A stretch of 64,000 bases of DNA. It comes from Hymenobacter volaticus. Lineage in GTDB: Bacteria > Bacteroidota > Bacteroidia > Cytophagales > Hymenobacteraceae. The DNA is taken from positions 1,837,501 through 1,901,500 of the forward strand of contig NZ_CP095061.1 of the NCBI RefSeq assembly GCF_022921055.1, read 5' to 3'. The notes under the pieces were generated by a model. That model was not told the DNA's origin and searched no databases. It was given only the letters and a program-made list of their open reading frames with translations. Shown piece after piece: positions 28,134 to 37,326 of the stretch; position 1 is the first letter of the stretch, and each line of letters starts with the position of its first letter. The position numbers were made by a program, and so were the translations under genes.

Positions 28134-29702
28134 ATGCAACAGTATAGCATACTCTGGGCCGACGATGAAATCGACCTACTCAAGCCCCACATTCTCTTCC
28201 TCAAAGAAAAAGGATACGATGTAACGGGCGTTAATTCCGGGGCCGATGCCATCGAACAAATCCAGGAGCAGACCTACGACATCGTATTCCTAGATGAGAA
28301 CATGCCCGGTCTTACCGGCCTCGAAACCCTGACAGAAATAAAAGCCGTGCGCCCGACCGTGCCGGTAATCATGATAACCAAGAGCGAAGAAGAGCACATA
28401 ATGGAAGAGGCTATCGGCTCCAAGATTGCCGATTACCTCATCAAGCCCGTTAACCCGAGCCAGATTCTGCTCTCGGTGAAGAAAGTGCTCGACAACAAGC
28501 GCCTGGTTTCCGAAAAAACCAATTCTGGCTATCAGCGCGACTTCCGTCAACTCGGCATGCAGCTTTCCGACCGCCTCACGCCGAGTGAGTGGGCCGATGT
28601 ATACAAGAAGCTGGTGTATTGGGAGTTGGAAATTAATGAGACGGAAGGCAAGAGCATGGCCGACGTCTTCAACATGCAGAAAGACGAGGCCAACACCTAC
28701 TTTGGCCGCTTCATCACCGAGGATTACGAGGATTGGGTGAATGGCGACGACAAGGATGCCCCGCTCATGTCGCACCAGTTGTTCAAGGACCGGGTGTTCC
28801 CGCTCATGAAAGCCACCGGCGACACGCCCGTCTACTTTGTGCTCATCGACAACCTGCGCTACGACCAGTGGAAGATTCTGGAGCCGATTATCGCCGAATT
28901 ATTCACCGTGGATCAGGAGGAAATGTACTACTCCATTCTGCCCACTACCACGGCCTACGCTCGCAACGCCATCTTCGCGGGCATGATGCCCGGTGATATC
29001 CAGAAGAAATACCCTAACCTGTGGGTGTGGGACGACGATGACGAGGGTAAAAACCTGCACGAAGCCGAGTTAGTGGAAATAAACTTCCAGAAGGCCGGCC
29101 AGAAGCAGAAGTTCAGCTACAACAAGGTAACCAACCTGCAAGCCGGCAAAGACTTGCTCGGCAAAATGGCCAACCTGCACAACAACAACAAGCTGAACAT
29201 CATCGTCTACAACTTTGTGGACATGCTCTCGCACGCCCGCACCGACATGGCCATGATTCGGGAGCTAGCCGCCGATGAGTCGGCGTACCGCAGCATCACC
29301 CGTTCGTGGTTTCTGCACTCGCCGCTCTACGAAATGCTCCAGCAGATTTCCGAGCGCAAAGGCAAGCTTATCATTACCACCGACCACGGTACCATCCGTG
29401 TGAAGCGCCCGTACAAGATTGTAGGCGACCGGAACACCAACACCAACTTGCGTTACAAGCACGGCAAAAACCTCGGCTTCGATGACAGCAAGGACGTGTA
29501 CACGGTCCGCAAGCCGGAGCGCATCTTCCTGCCTCGCGAAAACGTGAGCACCGCCTACGTCTTCACAGTCGGCGACTATTTCTTCGCCTACCCCAACAAC
29601 TATAACTACTACGTGAACTACTATAAGGACACGTTCCAGCACGGCGGCATTTCGTTGGAGGAATGTATAATCCCCTATATCACGCTGACCCCAAAAGGGT
29701 AG
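28134..29702 (+). CDS. porX: PorX: response regulator with PglZ-type phosphodiesterase domain
   Basis: Regulator of type IX secretion and gliding genes. The receiver domain (residues 1-120) has the acidic pair WADDE, phospho-acceptor Asp in IVFLDENMPG and the conserved Lys in IKPVNPS. A helical linker leads to the alkaline-phosphatase-like PglZ domain (about 200-522). There, DNLRYDQW, the Thr-rich nucleophile region ILPTTTAYARNAIF and the metal-binding TTDHGT mark the zinc-dependent active site. PorX of Porphyromonas is known to bind sigma factor SigP and to hydrolyse oligonucleotides. ATG 28134 (MQQYSILW) is preferred over an upstream in-frame start. Two T9SS cargo proteins are encoded in this window. 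Confidence 0.93.
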   Translation: MQQYSILWADDEIDLLKPHILFLKEKGYDVTGVNSGADAIEQIQEQTYDIVFLDENMPGLTGLETLTEIKAVRPTVPVIMITKSEEEHIMEEAIGSKIADYLIKPVNPSQILLSVKKVLDNKRLVSEKTNSGYQRDFRQLGMQLSDRLTPSEWADVYKKLVYWELEINETEGKSMADVFNMQKDEANTYFGRFITEDYEDWVNGDDKDAPLMSHQLFKDRVFPLMKATGDTPVYFVLIDNLRYDQWKILEPIIAELFTVDQEEMYYSILPTTTAYARNAIFAGMMPGDIQKKYPNLWVWDDDDEGKNLHEAELVEINFQKAGQKQKFSYNKVTNLQAGKDLLGKMANLHNNNKLNIIVYNFVDMLSHARTDMAMIRELAADESAYRSITRSWFLHSPLYEMLQQISERKGKLIITTDHGTIRVKRPYKIVGDRNTNTNLRYKHGKNLGFDDSKDVYTVRKPERIFLPRENVSTAYVFTVGDYFFAYPNNYNYYVNYYKDTFQHGGISLEECIIPYITLTPKG

Positions 29703-29719
29703 AAGGATTCAAATCATAG

Positions 29720-29774
29720 CAAGTAAAAAGCACGAGGTGGGCTGCATTGCAACTCGCCTCGTGCTTTTTACTTG
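29720..29774. terminator. Bidirectional terminator hairpin after porX
   Basis: 29720-29739 pairs with 29755-29774 (20 bp, one G-U pair) around a 15-base loop. A5 and T5 tracts flank the GCACGAG core. It is shared with the convergent plug-like gene. Confidence 0.85.
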
Positions 29775-29790
29775 TCAGAAAATCAGCGTT

Positions 29791-30141
29791 TTATCTGTTT
29801 GTTCTGAAACGTCTCTTCGTGGTGATTATTAGAGCGCCTTTAACACCGAGTGAGCCATAAATTGCTGTTGCTTCAGGACCCTTCAGGGCATTGATTTCCT
29901 TTATTTGGTTTGGGTTTAACGCGTAAACCTGCTCTTGTGTAGCAGGTGCTCCGTCTATAATATGTAGGGGCTCATTACTAGTTTGCCGAATTGGTCTACA
30001 GGTGATAGGAAGATTCTTACTAATAGAGTCTGGATTTTGAGCCCTTATTACTTGAAGATCATCTGGAAGCTGGCCATGAGCGGTTTGCGTAAATACTAAT
30101 AGCAAACTTATTGCAACAAGAAAGTTGGTAGGGAAGGGCAT
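29791..30141 (-). CDS. Stand-alone TonB-receptor plug-like secreted protein
   Basis: A 116-aa protein with a signal peptide (MPFPTNFLVAISLLLVFTQTAHG). Residues about 55-112 match the core of SusC/RagA plug domains: PLHIIDGAPATQEQVYALNPNQIKEI, then LKGPEATAIYGSLGVKGALIITTKR. There is no barrel, no carboxypeptidase-like domain and no adjacent receptor. The frame ends cleanly and has its own convergent terminator, so it does not look like a broken receptor. Short plug-only proteins occur in Bacteroidota, but their role (periplasmic partner of TonB systems, structural adaptor, or decoy) is not settled to my knowledge. Confidence 0.75.
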   Translation of the reverse strand: MPFPTNFLVAISLLLVFTQTAHGQLPDDLQVIRAQNPDSISKNLPITCRPIRQTSNEPLHIIDGAPATQEQVYALNPNQIKEINALKGPEATAIYGSLGVKGALIITTKRRFRTNR

Positions 30142-30291
30142 AGAAGAAAATCAGAGAATTGAACTGTTACTAGGTGGCAGAATCAGCGGCGTTCTTGCTC
30201 TTCTAGTAGATGCCGCAACAAGCTTCATTTCACACAAGTAATCTTCGTTTACTTCTTCGTTATTTGTAATCAACTGATAGGCAGAGTATAA

Positions 30292-30327
30292 CAAAAGAGG
30301 AACGCTTGGCTAAGCGTTCCTCTTTTG
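30292..30327 (-). terminator. Terminator hairpin (16-bp perfect stem)
   Basis: 30292-30307 pairs perfectly with 30312-30327 around GGCT. On the minus strand it begins three bases past the stop of the small basic protein gene and ends in T-rich sequence. This supports that small gene being real. Confidence 0.8.
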
Positions 30328-30330
30328 CAA

Positions 30331-30552
30331 CTAAGACAGCCAATGACCGTTGTGCTTGTGGTGATAGGGAAATTGAACCGTTGTTTCTTCAGCGCCACAC
30401 AGTACTTGGTGAAGTGCCTTGCGAGTGTGGGCACGGTGCACAATCCACAACTGTTTAAGGAAGCTAGCACTTGGTTTGAAATTACGGCGACAGAATCTTG
30501 CGCGCCCGCGTTGCCGGGCGGTCCAAGCCCAACGTTTTTTCGGTTGTTTCAT
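30331..30552 (-). CDS. Small basic protein of unknown function
   Basis: A 73-aa protein beginning MKQPKKRWAWTARQRGRARF. The N-terminal half is strongly basic. The C-terminal half is His-rich (HRAHTRKALHQ, FPYHHKHNGHW) with one Cys. I recognise no family. Its reality is supported by a strong terminator immediately after the stop and a 9-bp inverted repeat just before the start. An 80-aa frame on the opposite strand overlaps it but lacks such signals. Nucleic-acid or metal binding is possible from composition only. Confidence 0.45.
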   Translation of the reverse strand: MKQPKKRWAWTARQRGRARFCRRNFKPSASFLKQLWIVHRAHTRKALHQVLCGAEETTVQFPYHHKHNGHWLS

Positions 30553-30554
30553 TT

Positions 30555-30579
30555 GAATTGTAGTTGATACCTACAATTC
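30555..30579. promoter_or_regulatory. Inverted repeat upstream of the small basic protein gene
   Basis: GAATTGTAG (30555-30563) and CTACAATTC (30571-30579) are perfect inverted arms around 7 bases, ending two bases before the start codon of the 30331-30552 gene. Its size and position suit a repressor operator or a translation-blocking hairpin. Confidence 0.4.
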
Positions 30580-30672
30580 GTGGCAAGTGGAGAGGTGGCG
30601 TTTCATACTTGTCTCAAACTGAGTTGTCTACTCAGATGGAAGCAAGATAATGCTGTTGAAGAATAATCAAAC

Positions 30673-33156
30673 TTAGCCGGCCCGGCGTTTCTCGTCCTCG
30701 GCGCCTCCTTGGCGGCGACGGGTGGGTGCCACTTTCTCGTTGCCGAAGCGGTAGGAGAAAGAAAAGGTAGCTACACGGGAGTCGCCGCGCTGGTAGAAAC
30801 GCTCGACGTAGTTGTTGTAAGTGGAGGTGGCCCGGGTTACGCCGGTGTAGAGGATGTCGGTGACGTTGAGCTTGAAGGTGCCTTTCCGGTCCCAAGCCGA
30901 TTTCTGTATGCCTGCGGTTACTTGCCCTTGGGGCCGCAGCCGGAAGAACCCGTACACCTCCGGCGACTGGTAGCTACCCGTCAAATCAATCGTCCACCCC
31001 TTACCTAGTGGGAACGTGCTGGTGGAGTTGACATTGTAAGCGGCCTTGCCTGCATTCAGGTTCGTGCCAGCTAGGTTGCCGGTGAAGTGGTTGTAGTAGA
31101 CCACCACGTTGTTGTTCATAGTCCACCACTTAGCTATTTCCAGCGGTGCGTTCAGCGTAAGGGCCACGTATTGCTGCTGGCCCAAGTTCTGGCTGGTCGA
31201 CACCACCGCGCGGGTGCTGTCGTCGGCGGGCTGCACCGTGCCGATGATAGGGTCGGAGGTGACACTGTAGCTGAGGCCGATGCTGTATTTCTGGCGGAAC
31301 GTATGCGTCAACTCGAAATTGTAGCTGGTTTGGGGGCGTAGGTTCGGGTTGCCAGCACCGAAGGTGGTAGCGTCTATGTACGTCCGGAATGGATTCAACT
31401 GCCCATAAGAAGGTCGGTCGATGCGGCGGCTCAACGACAAGGAGGTTTCGTGTTTGTCGGAGAAGGTGCGCTTAACGGCGGCGCTTGGGAAGAGTTGGAA
31501 GTAATTGCGGTCGAAGTTGTCTTTGGGGTCTTCGGGGCGGCCGGTTACGTCTGTATGTTCGCCGCGGAGGCCGCCTTGCAGCGTCCAGCCAGTTAGAGTG
31601 TAGTTCACGTTGACGTAGCCCGCATTGATGTTCTCATCATAAATAAAGTGGTTGGAGCGGAGTGGGTCTCGCACCAACCCAATGCCATCAGGCCCCGGCA
31701 CCCGAAACAGCACATCGTTATCGGAGTGTACCCAACTTACTTTGCCGCCCGCCTCCAGCCGCAGTTGCTTACTAATAGGATGCGTGTAGTCCGCCTTCAC
31801 CGACTGGATAGTAAGCTTGCCTTTTTGGTTGCCGTCCAACAAATCGGTTGAATCTTTGGGAAAAGTGAACAGCGTGTTTAGTTGTTGTAAGCGGCGGCTG
31901 TCGTAGTAGGCGTAGTCGGCGTCGGCGGTTAGCTCACGGGCACCCGCCGAATCGGTGGAGAAGGTGTGGCGGAAGTTGAGGTTGGCGGCCACGTTGGACG
32001 TGACGTAGCTCCGGTCGTTGGTGGAGCGGTAGAGGCTCTGCGGACCACCGAAGGCGTCTAGCTGCTTGGAATCGTTGGTGCCATCCTGCACGGTGTTGTA
32101 TTGCTGACCATTGACGGTGCCGCCCACTACTGTATTCTCGCCGAGGTTGTAGTCGAGGCCGGCCTTCCAGGTGTGCGAGCGGCCTAGGCTGTGGCTGAAG
32201 TTTTCCTGTAGGGTGCTGCCTTCAAACTGCTTCTGTTGGTCGGGGTAGCTGAAAAAATCCCGGTTGATAGTGAGGGCTCCAAAATTCTCGCGGTCGGCGT
32301 AGGAGTAGCTACCAAACAAATTTACTTGCTTGTGTCGATGGTTGGCCGACAAGCCCGCAATGTACTTACCATTGCCGTAGCGCCCGAGGCCGTAGCTGGC
32401 GTTCAGGGTACCGTTGGTGCCCTGGCGCTGGTCTTTCTTGAGATTGATAGCAATAATGCCCGCGCTGCCCTGCGCCTCATATTTGGCCGGCGGATTAGTG
32501 ATGAGCTCGATGCTTTTTACTTGGTCGGCGGGGAGAGCACGCAGATAATCCGCTAACTCAGAGCCCGTCATGGGCTGACGCTTGCCATCAATGAGCACCA
32601 TTACGCCCTGGCGGCCTTTCAAAGCCAAGTTATCGTTGCCGTCTACGGTCACGCCGGGCGAGCGGCCAAGCACTTCTAGCGAGCTGGCTCCGGCTGCCAG
32701 CGTGCTACCTTCTACATTCACAATGGTGCGGTCGGCAAGGCGCTCAAACATGGGTTTCTGCCCCACCACTGTTACTTCTTTCAGGTTAGTAGCTCCACTG
32801 GCTTGCAGCGTCATGGCTGGCAGTTTCACTTCTGCCCCAGCCACTTCAAACGGCGCGCTCCAACGACGCACAAAACCTACCTGCGAAGCCAGCACTAAGT
32901 AGCGGCCTGCTGCCACCGGCGCCAGCCGAAAACTGCCTTTATCGTCACTGAACTCGGATTTTACAACCACTGAATCGGCAGCGCGGTGCAAGGTGAGGGT
33001 GGCAAACGCCACGGCCTGGCCTGACGGTTCTTGCACTGTACCACTTACCGCACCCGTGTTCTGTGCACTACTAGTAGAGGCAGTGAGCAATCCAACCAAC
33101 AAGAAGATACTGAAAGGCAAGTGCAGCCGTAGCCGCAGAAACGCAAATGTTTCCAT
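30673..33156 (-). CDS. TonB-dependent receptor-like outer-membrane beta-barrel protein
   Basis: An 827-aa outer-membrane protein of the same class as the one at 12607. An N-terminal signal (LPFSIFLLVGLLTASTSSAQ) precedes a carboxypeptidase-regulatory-like domain (about 33-120, GTVQEPSGQAVAFATLTL). The plug region follows (about 130-235, QGVMVLIDGKRQPMTG, ITNPPAKYEAQGSAGIIAIN), then a large barrel. The C-terminal tail is basic (APTRRRQGGAEDEKRR). A MarR regulator lies 280 bp upstream in the same orientation and may control it. The ligand is unknown. Confidence 0.85.
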   Translation of the reverse strand: METFAFLRLRLHLPFSIFLLVGLLTASTSSAQNTGAVSGTVQEPSGQAVAFATLTLHRAADSVVVKSEFSDDKGSFRLAPVAAGRYLVLASQVGFVRRWSAPFEVAGAEVKLPAMTLQASGATNLKEVTVVGQKPMFERLADRTIVNVEGSTLAAGASSLEVLGRSPGVTVDGNDNLALKGRQGVMVLIDGKRQPMTGSELADYLRALPADQVKSIELITNPPAKYEAQGSAGIIAINLKKDQRQGTNGTLNASYGLGRYGNGKYIAGLSANHRHKQVNLFGSYSYADRENFGALTINRDFFSYPDQQKQFEGSTLQENFSHSLGRSHTWKAGLDYNLGENTVVGGTVNGQQYNTVQDGTNDSKQLDAFGGPQSLYRSTNDRSYVTSNVAANLNFRHTFSTDSAGARELTADADYAYYDSRRLQQLNTLFTFPKDSTDLLDGNQKGKLTIQSVKADYTHPISKQLRLEAGGKVSWVHSDNDVLFRVPGPDGIGLVRDPLRSNHFIYDENINAGYVNVNYTLTGWTLQGGLRGEHTDVTGRPEDPKDNFDRNYFQLFPSAAVKRTFSDKHETSLSLSRRIDRPSYGQLNPFRTYIDATTFGAGNPNLRPQTSYNFELTHTFRQKYSIGLSYSVTSDPIIGTVQPADDSTRAVVSTSQNLGQQQYVALTLNAPLEIAKWWTMNNNVVVYYNHFTGNLAGTNLNAGKAAYNVNSTSTFPLGKGWTIDLTGSYQSPEVYGFFRLRPQGQVTAGIQKSAWDRKGTFKLNVTDILYTGVTRATSTYNNYVERFYQRGDSRVATFSFSYRFGNEKVAPTRRRQGGAEDEKRRAG

Positions 33157-33436
33157 GGATAAACAGTATAAGGGTTTGAAATACAGTTGTGTATGCTGGT
33201 GCAGTGGCCCACAGTAAGGGACGCAGATTCCCTGCTGAGCACATTCGTGACAGTGGACTAAAATCCTAAGACAGAGGCAGCGAGACCGGGAATTACCCCT
33301 CAGGGCATCGGCAGAGAGGCAAGGGAAGTGCTAAAAGTGTTCTACGAAAAGGTTCGTACAAATGAATACGAATTATTTCGTAGATGCAAGAAGTTCTATG
33401 TTTTTTATTTTTTAATCAGGCGCTTTGGTGTTCCTA

Positions 33437-33916
33437 TTATTCCGGTGATTCAAGTGCCGGTATTGAGCGAGTACTCGCAACCGGTTGAACTGCGGCCACG
33501 CAGTTGCTGTAGATCCTTTCAAGCATCGGGCGCATTATTGCCAAATCTTCTTCTGTAAGTCCTTCCAGCGCAATACCACGGTTGCTGAGCACTACGGGCT
33601 CCACCGCGTTCAACGTATGTATTCCTTCCTCGGAAACTCGCAAGCGGCTGCGGCGGCCATCATGGGGGAGAGGCACCGCTATTAGCAAGCCAGCTTTCAG
33701 CAGCAGATTAATCATGCGGGCTACGGAGGCTTGGTCTTTGAAAACCCGTTCCGCTATGTCGGTTTGCGTGAGGTCATCGTGCTCTTGGATCACGCGCAGC
33801 ACCAACCATTGGTCGATAGTAATAGCAATACCTGCCCGGTCAATATTTGCCTGCGCCATCTTGCGGTATTGGCGTATGGCTTTGTCGAGCGAATAGAAGA
33901 TGATATTGGATAGCAT
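33437..33916 (-). CDS. MarR-family transcriptional regulator
   Basis: A 159-aa winged helix-turn-helix regulator. The DNA-binding region spans about residues 35-105 (ITIDQWLVLRVIQEHDDLTQTDIAERVF, SVARMINLLLKAGL), with the wing PHDGRRSRLRVSEEG. Dimerisation helices lie at both ends. MarR proteins usually repress nearby genes and are released by small ligands. The downstream co-oriented outer-membrane receptor is the obvious candidate target. The 3' tail after about residue 145 is variable. No palindromic operator could be assigned with confidence. Confidence 0.88.
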   Translation of the reverse strand: MLSNIIFYSLDKAIRQYRKMAQANIDRAGIAITIDQWLVLRVIQEHDDLTQTDIAERVFKDQASVARMINLLLKAGLLIAVPLPHDGRRSRLRVSEEGIHTLNAVEPVVLSNRGIALEGLTEEDLAIMRPMLERIYSNCVAAVQPVASTRSIPALESPE

Positions 33917-34042
33917 AACACAGGAATGAATTGCTATTCCATAGATGTATGATATATCATTGAAGTTGCTTTAAGAAGGAAATATTTTTCTAAGAATTTA
34001 AAATCACACGTAGAGTCGTCAGGGCCTTATCATCAAATAGTG

Positions 34043-34141
34043 GTCTTGCTGAACAGAATTGAAGCATCTCACTCGTTTGATAAACCCTTCTACCGGTTCA
34101 CCAATTCAAGCGAGATGCTTCACTTGCGTTTAGCAGAACTG
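34043..34141. repeat. Degenerate REP-like inverted pair, family 1
   Basis: TCTTGCTGAAC...GAAGCATCTCACTCG (from 34043) is mirrored by CAAGCGAGATGCTTC...GTTTAGCAGAA (to about 34138). Length and arm spacing match the intact copies at 18024 and 26356, but with several substitutions. It looks like an old copy. Confidence 0.65.
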
Positions 34142-34220
34142 TGGTATTACAATGCGAGCATGCGAGAGGCTGCGGCTGTCCTCGGTATGACTAGTCTCTA
34201 CTGTTTGTTCTTTGTAAGGC

Positions 34221-36088
34221 TTATTTACTTTCCCACACGTTGTCGGCTTTGTGTTTGTCGGGTACATAAGTACTGCCTAGCGTCACCTTGGCAATAGGCT
34301 GCTTGGTAGCTACTGGCACCGTTACTGTATTGCTGGTCTGCCAGACGGCCACAGTGCGGTGGACTATCTCGGTCTTGCCATCAGCAAAAGTCACCGCTAA
34401 ATCGACAGGCACGGGCTTGGTGCCTTTGGCTGCTACTACTACGTTATAGCCTGCGTCAGTCTTGTTTACGCCGGTTATGGCCAGGTCAGGGTAGCCATCG
34501 TCGAAAAACCAGCGTTGCCAGAACCAGTTCAAGTTTTGGCCGGCCCCGGCGTTCATTGAGTAGAAGAAGTCGTAGGGCATGGGGTGCTTGCCGTGCCAGT
34601 TCTGGATATAGGTGTGCAGCGCTTTCGTGAACAACTCGTCACCCAGCAAATCCTTGATGTAGAGGTAGCCGAGGGCAGGCTTAGGATAAGAGTTCAGGAA
34701 AAATGCGGAACCGTTTTGCAAAGTGCTGAGCGTGGTGATGGGTACATCGAACTCCTGAGCGGAGCCACGGGCGTAGGGCTCCACACCGTATTCATCTTGA
34801 AATCCCGGTTTGATGATGCCAGAGATGATCCACTCGCCGATGGTTGCCCATCCTTCGTCCATCCAGCCGTACTTGGTTTCGTTGGTGCCCATGTAGAACG
34901 GGAACATAGTATGGAACACCTCGTGGTCGGTGAGGGTGATGGCATCGTCGCGGGTGGATACGGGATTGTCGTTCACCATCATCGGGTACTCCATCTGGTC
35001 TAGGCCATCGAAGACCGTTTCGTGGGAGTAAGGGAAGGGCCACTTCGGGAACGTGTAGCTCATCGCCTCTACCGTTTTGCGGTTGAACTGCACCACTTCC
35101 TCGAAGTCTTTGTGCTTGGGATTGTAAGCGGCATCAACCCGCGTGCGCCGCTTGGTGGTAGGGTCGACTACAAGGCTGCTTGCCTGCCATACGTAATGGT
35201 CGGCGATGGCAAACACAAAGTCCGTGACGTCCTGCGCCTCGAAGCGCCAAGTGTTTTGGGGTTGGGCGCTGTAATATCTTGGCGCTTTAGGTCGTTGGGA
35301 CCGATTATGGAGGTGGTGCCGTCCTGCTGCTCGGCCGTTGTAAGGCGCTGAACGTATTTGGTGCCGAGAACCTGGCTCGCGTTTTTCAGGTCGCCCGTAG
35401 CCCACACCACAAAGTTGCGCGGCACCGTAATGGCCGCCCGAAAGGTGCAGAAGTCGTTGTAGAACTCCTGCGAACCATTGTACTCAATAACATTCCAGCC
35501 GTCCACATCGTCGTAGACAGCAATACGCGGGAAAAAGTAAGCCACAAAAGCCGCCCCTGGTTCCACCTCACCGGTACGGGTGTGCGAGCTTTTATTAAGG
35601 ATGTAGGAATAAGTCACCTGCACCTTCAGGCTACCACCGGGAGCCAGGGCCTTGGGTAGCCGCACAGGCATATTGGTTGCTTGAATCCGAAGCTTGCTTA
35701 CGTCCTGCGCTTGATCACCTAAGCGCAGAGCTTCTATTTGCACACCGTCGCCCACGTCTTTCGGACTGATACGGCTAGCCCGCGGGGCACCTTTTTGGTA
35801 TAGATTAGGATACAGCTTGAACTGCAACTGCCGCAACGAATCGGGACTGGCATTTCGATAGACGATGTCCACGGTGCCTGCCACCCGGCGTGTGGTCGGG
35901 TTGAAAGTCACGTTGATGTCGTACTCGGCAGCGTTTTGCCAGTAGTTAGGCCCCGGCTGACCCGTAACGGAGCGAGTGCCTTTTGTATAAGTGGCTTGGA
36001 GATTGAGCGGAACGGGAAGCTGTTGGCCAAAACTGCACAGAGCAGAAGCCAGTAGTAGCACTCCTAATAGGGTAACCGGTAGTTTCAT
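34221..36088 (-). pseudogene. Secreted M1-family metallopeptidase, one frameshift
   Basis: Zinc aminopeptidase of about 622 aa when repaired. It starts at ATG 36088 with a signal peptide (MKLPVTLLGVLLLASALCSFG). The N-terminal beta-domain ends in frame at RQDITAPNP. Adding one base to the G4 run at 35258-35261 (C4 on the coding strand) gives TAPNPQNTWRFEAQDVTDF and joins the catalytic half. The zinc site HEVFH is followed 18 residues later by the Glu in WMDEGW, as in M1 enzymes. The C-terminus is an Ig-like/ARM region. A T9SS sorting domain is not visible. Single missing C again, so probably an error. Confidence 0.82.
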
Positions 36089-36146
36089 GCAGGAGAATAT
36101 TTCCGCAAAGTAACCAGACTTCTGCCCAGGCTGCATTGCCGGACTG

Positions 36147-37106
36147 TCATTCGGACGCTAGGGGAATACTCGTTGAAGAGTCCGTATGCCCTGATACGCT
36201 GACCAGTCCTGCGGCTGTTAGTTCCTGTTCACCATTCCAGCGGTAAGCTACTAGTTCACCGCCCTTCGCTACGCTATAGTCGAGGCAAACAGCGTGGGCG
36301 CCGAGTAGCTGAGGTGTGCCACGTAGCCAGTAATGACCGAAAAAGACCGGCGTATCATCTTGGTAATGCCACGAATCAGTTAGTGCGGCGTAGTCAACGG
36401 GCTGCGAATTCAAAGCTTCAATGGGCTCCAAATAATAATCTTGATACGTACAGCCATGCGGGTCGCACCACCAGCGGGTACGCATTTTCGTGCGGACGTT
36501 ACCGTCTTTATCGTGAAAGGAAGTTCCGACCGGCAGATCCACTTCTTTGCCTTTGAGGGTTTCCTCAACGGCTCTATACTCAGGAGTGCCGCGTTGGGAA
36601 CTGAGAAGCAGAAAGGCACCGGTCAGGCGAGCATCAGGGAGCTGCTCACGTAGGTACTGGATATGGCGCGGGTCCCAGCAGGCGTGCACCACGCGCAGGC
36701 CCGGCAACTCCAAAAACAAGGGCAGCGTCTTGAACCACTCGATGTAGTCCTGCCATTTTTCCCACCCCTCGCGGCTGTTGAACTCTTCAAGAGTGCGTGT
36801 ATGCTGAAAAATGTTGCGCGGAATATGCGGCCGCAAGTGGCCGCCCTGTGGGTGCTTTTCGTGAAAGCAAATGGCGTTGTACTCGTGGTTGCCCATCACG
36901 GCCAGGGCCGCGCCGTTGTCTATCATACCGCGCACTATCTCCAGTGTCTCCCGAATGTGCGGCCCCCGATCCACGAAGTCTCCCACAAAAATCACCTGCC
37001 GAGTAGGATGACGGTATACCTCTTGATCCAATGTATAGCCAAGCGTAGTAAGCATATTGCGCAACTCAAGCGCATGACCATGAATGTCGCCAATGATGTC
37101 GTACAT
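36147..37106 (-). CDS. Calcineurin-like metallophosphoesterase
   Basis: Protein of 319 aa with all core motifs of the PPP/ApaH-type fold: GDIHGH (about residue 6), GDFVDRGP (about 42) and GNHEYN (about 72), plus downstream His residues in VVHACWD and FFGHYW. Likely substrates are phosphoproteins or diadenosine polyphosphates (PrpE/ApaH-like); motifs do not decide. It lies between the M1 peptidase and the Smr-domain gene on the same strand, with no tight coupling to either. TAAAAGTA near 37129 (minus strand) resembles a weak -7 box. Confidence 0.88.
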   Translation of the reverse strand: MYDIIGDIHGHALELRNMLTTLGYTLDQEVYRHPTRQVIFVGDFVDRGPHIRETLEIVRGMIDNGAALAVMGNHEYNAICFHEKHPQGGHLRPHIPRNIFQHTRTLEEFNSREGWEKWQDYIEWFKTLPLFLELPGLRVVHACWDPRHIQYLREQLPDARLTGAFLLLSSQRGTPEYRAVEETLKGKEVDLPVGTSFHDKDGNVRTKMRTRWWCDPHGCTYQDYYLEPIEALNSQPVDYAALTDSWHYQDDTPVFFGHYWLRGTPQLLGAHAVCLDYSVAKGGELVAYRWNGEQELTAAGLVSVSGHTDSSTSIPLASE

Positions 37107-37326
37107 AGTGTCGAAAATAGATAGCAGCTAAAAGTAGAAAAGATAGCTCCCGTTCGATAGGGGAGGAGAGAAGCAATTAACCGATGCTGTTGGGGTGTCG
37201 AGCTAGCAGTTGCCCGTTAGTGTATATACAAATAGCGGCTGATGAGGTCCTATACCCCAGCAGCCGCCACTCCTATATAATATGTATGCTCTACCAGCAG
37301 TTTCCTCAGGATAATTGCTTGGCTTC

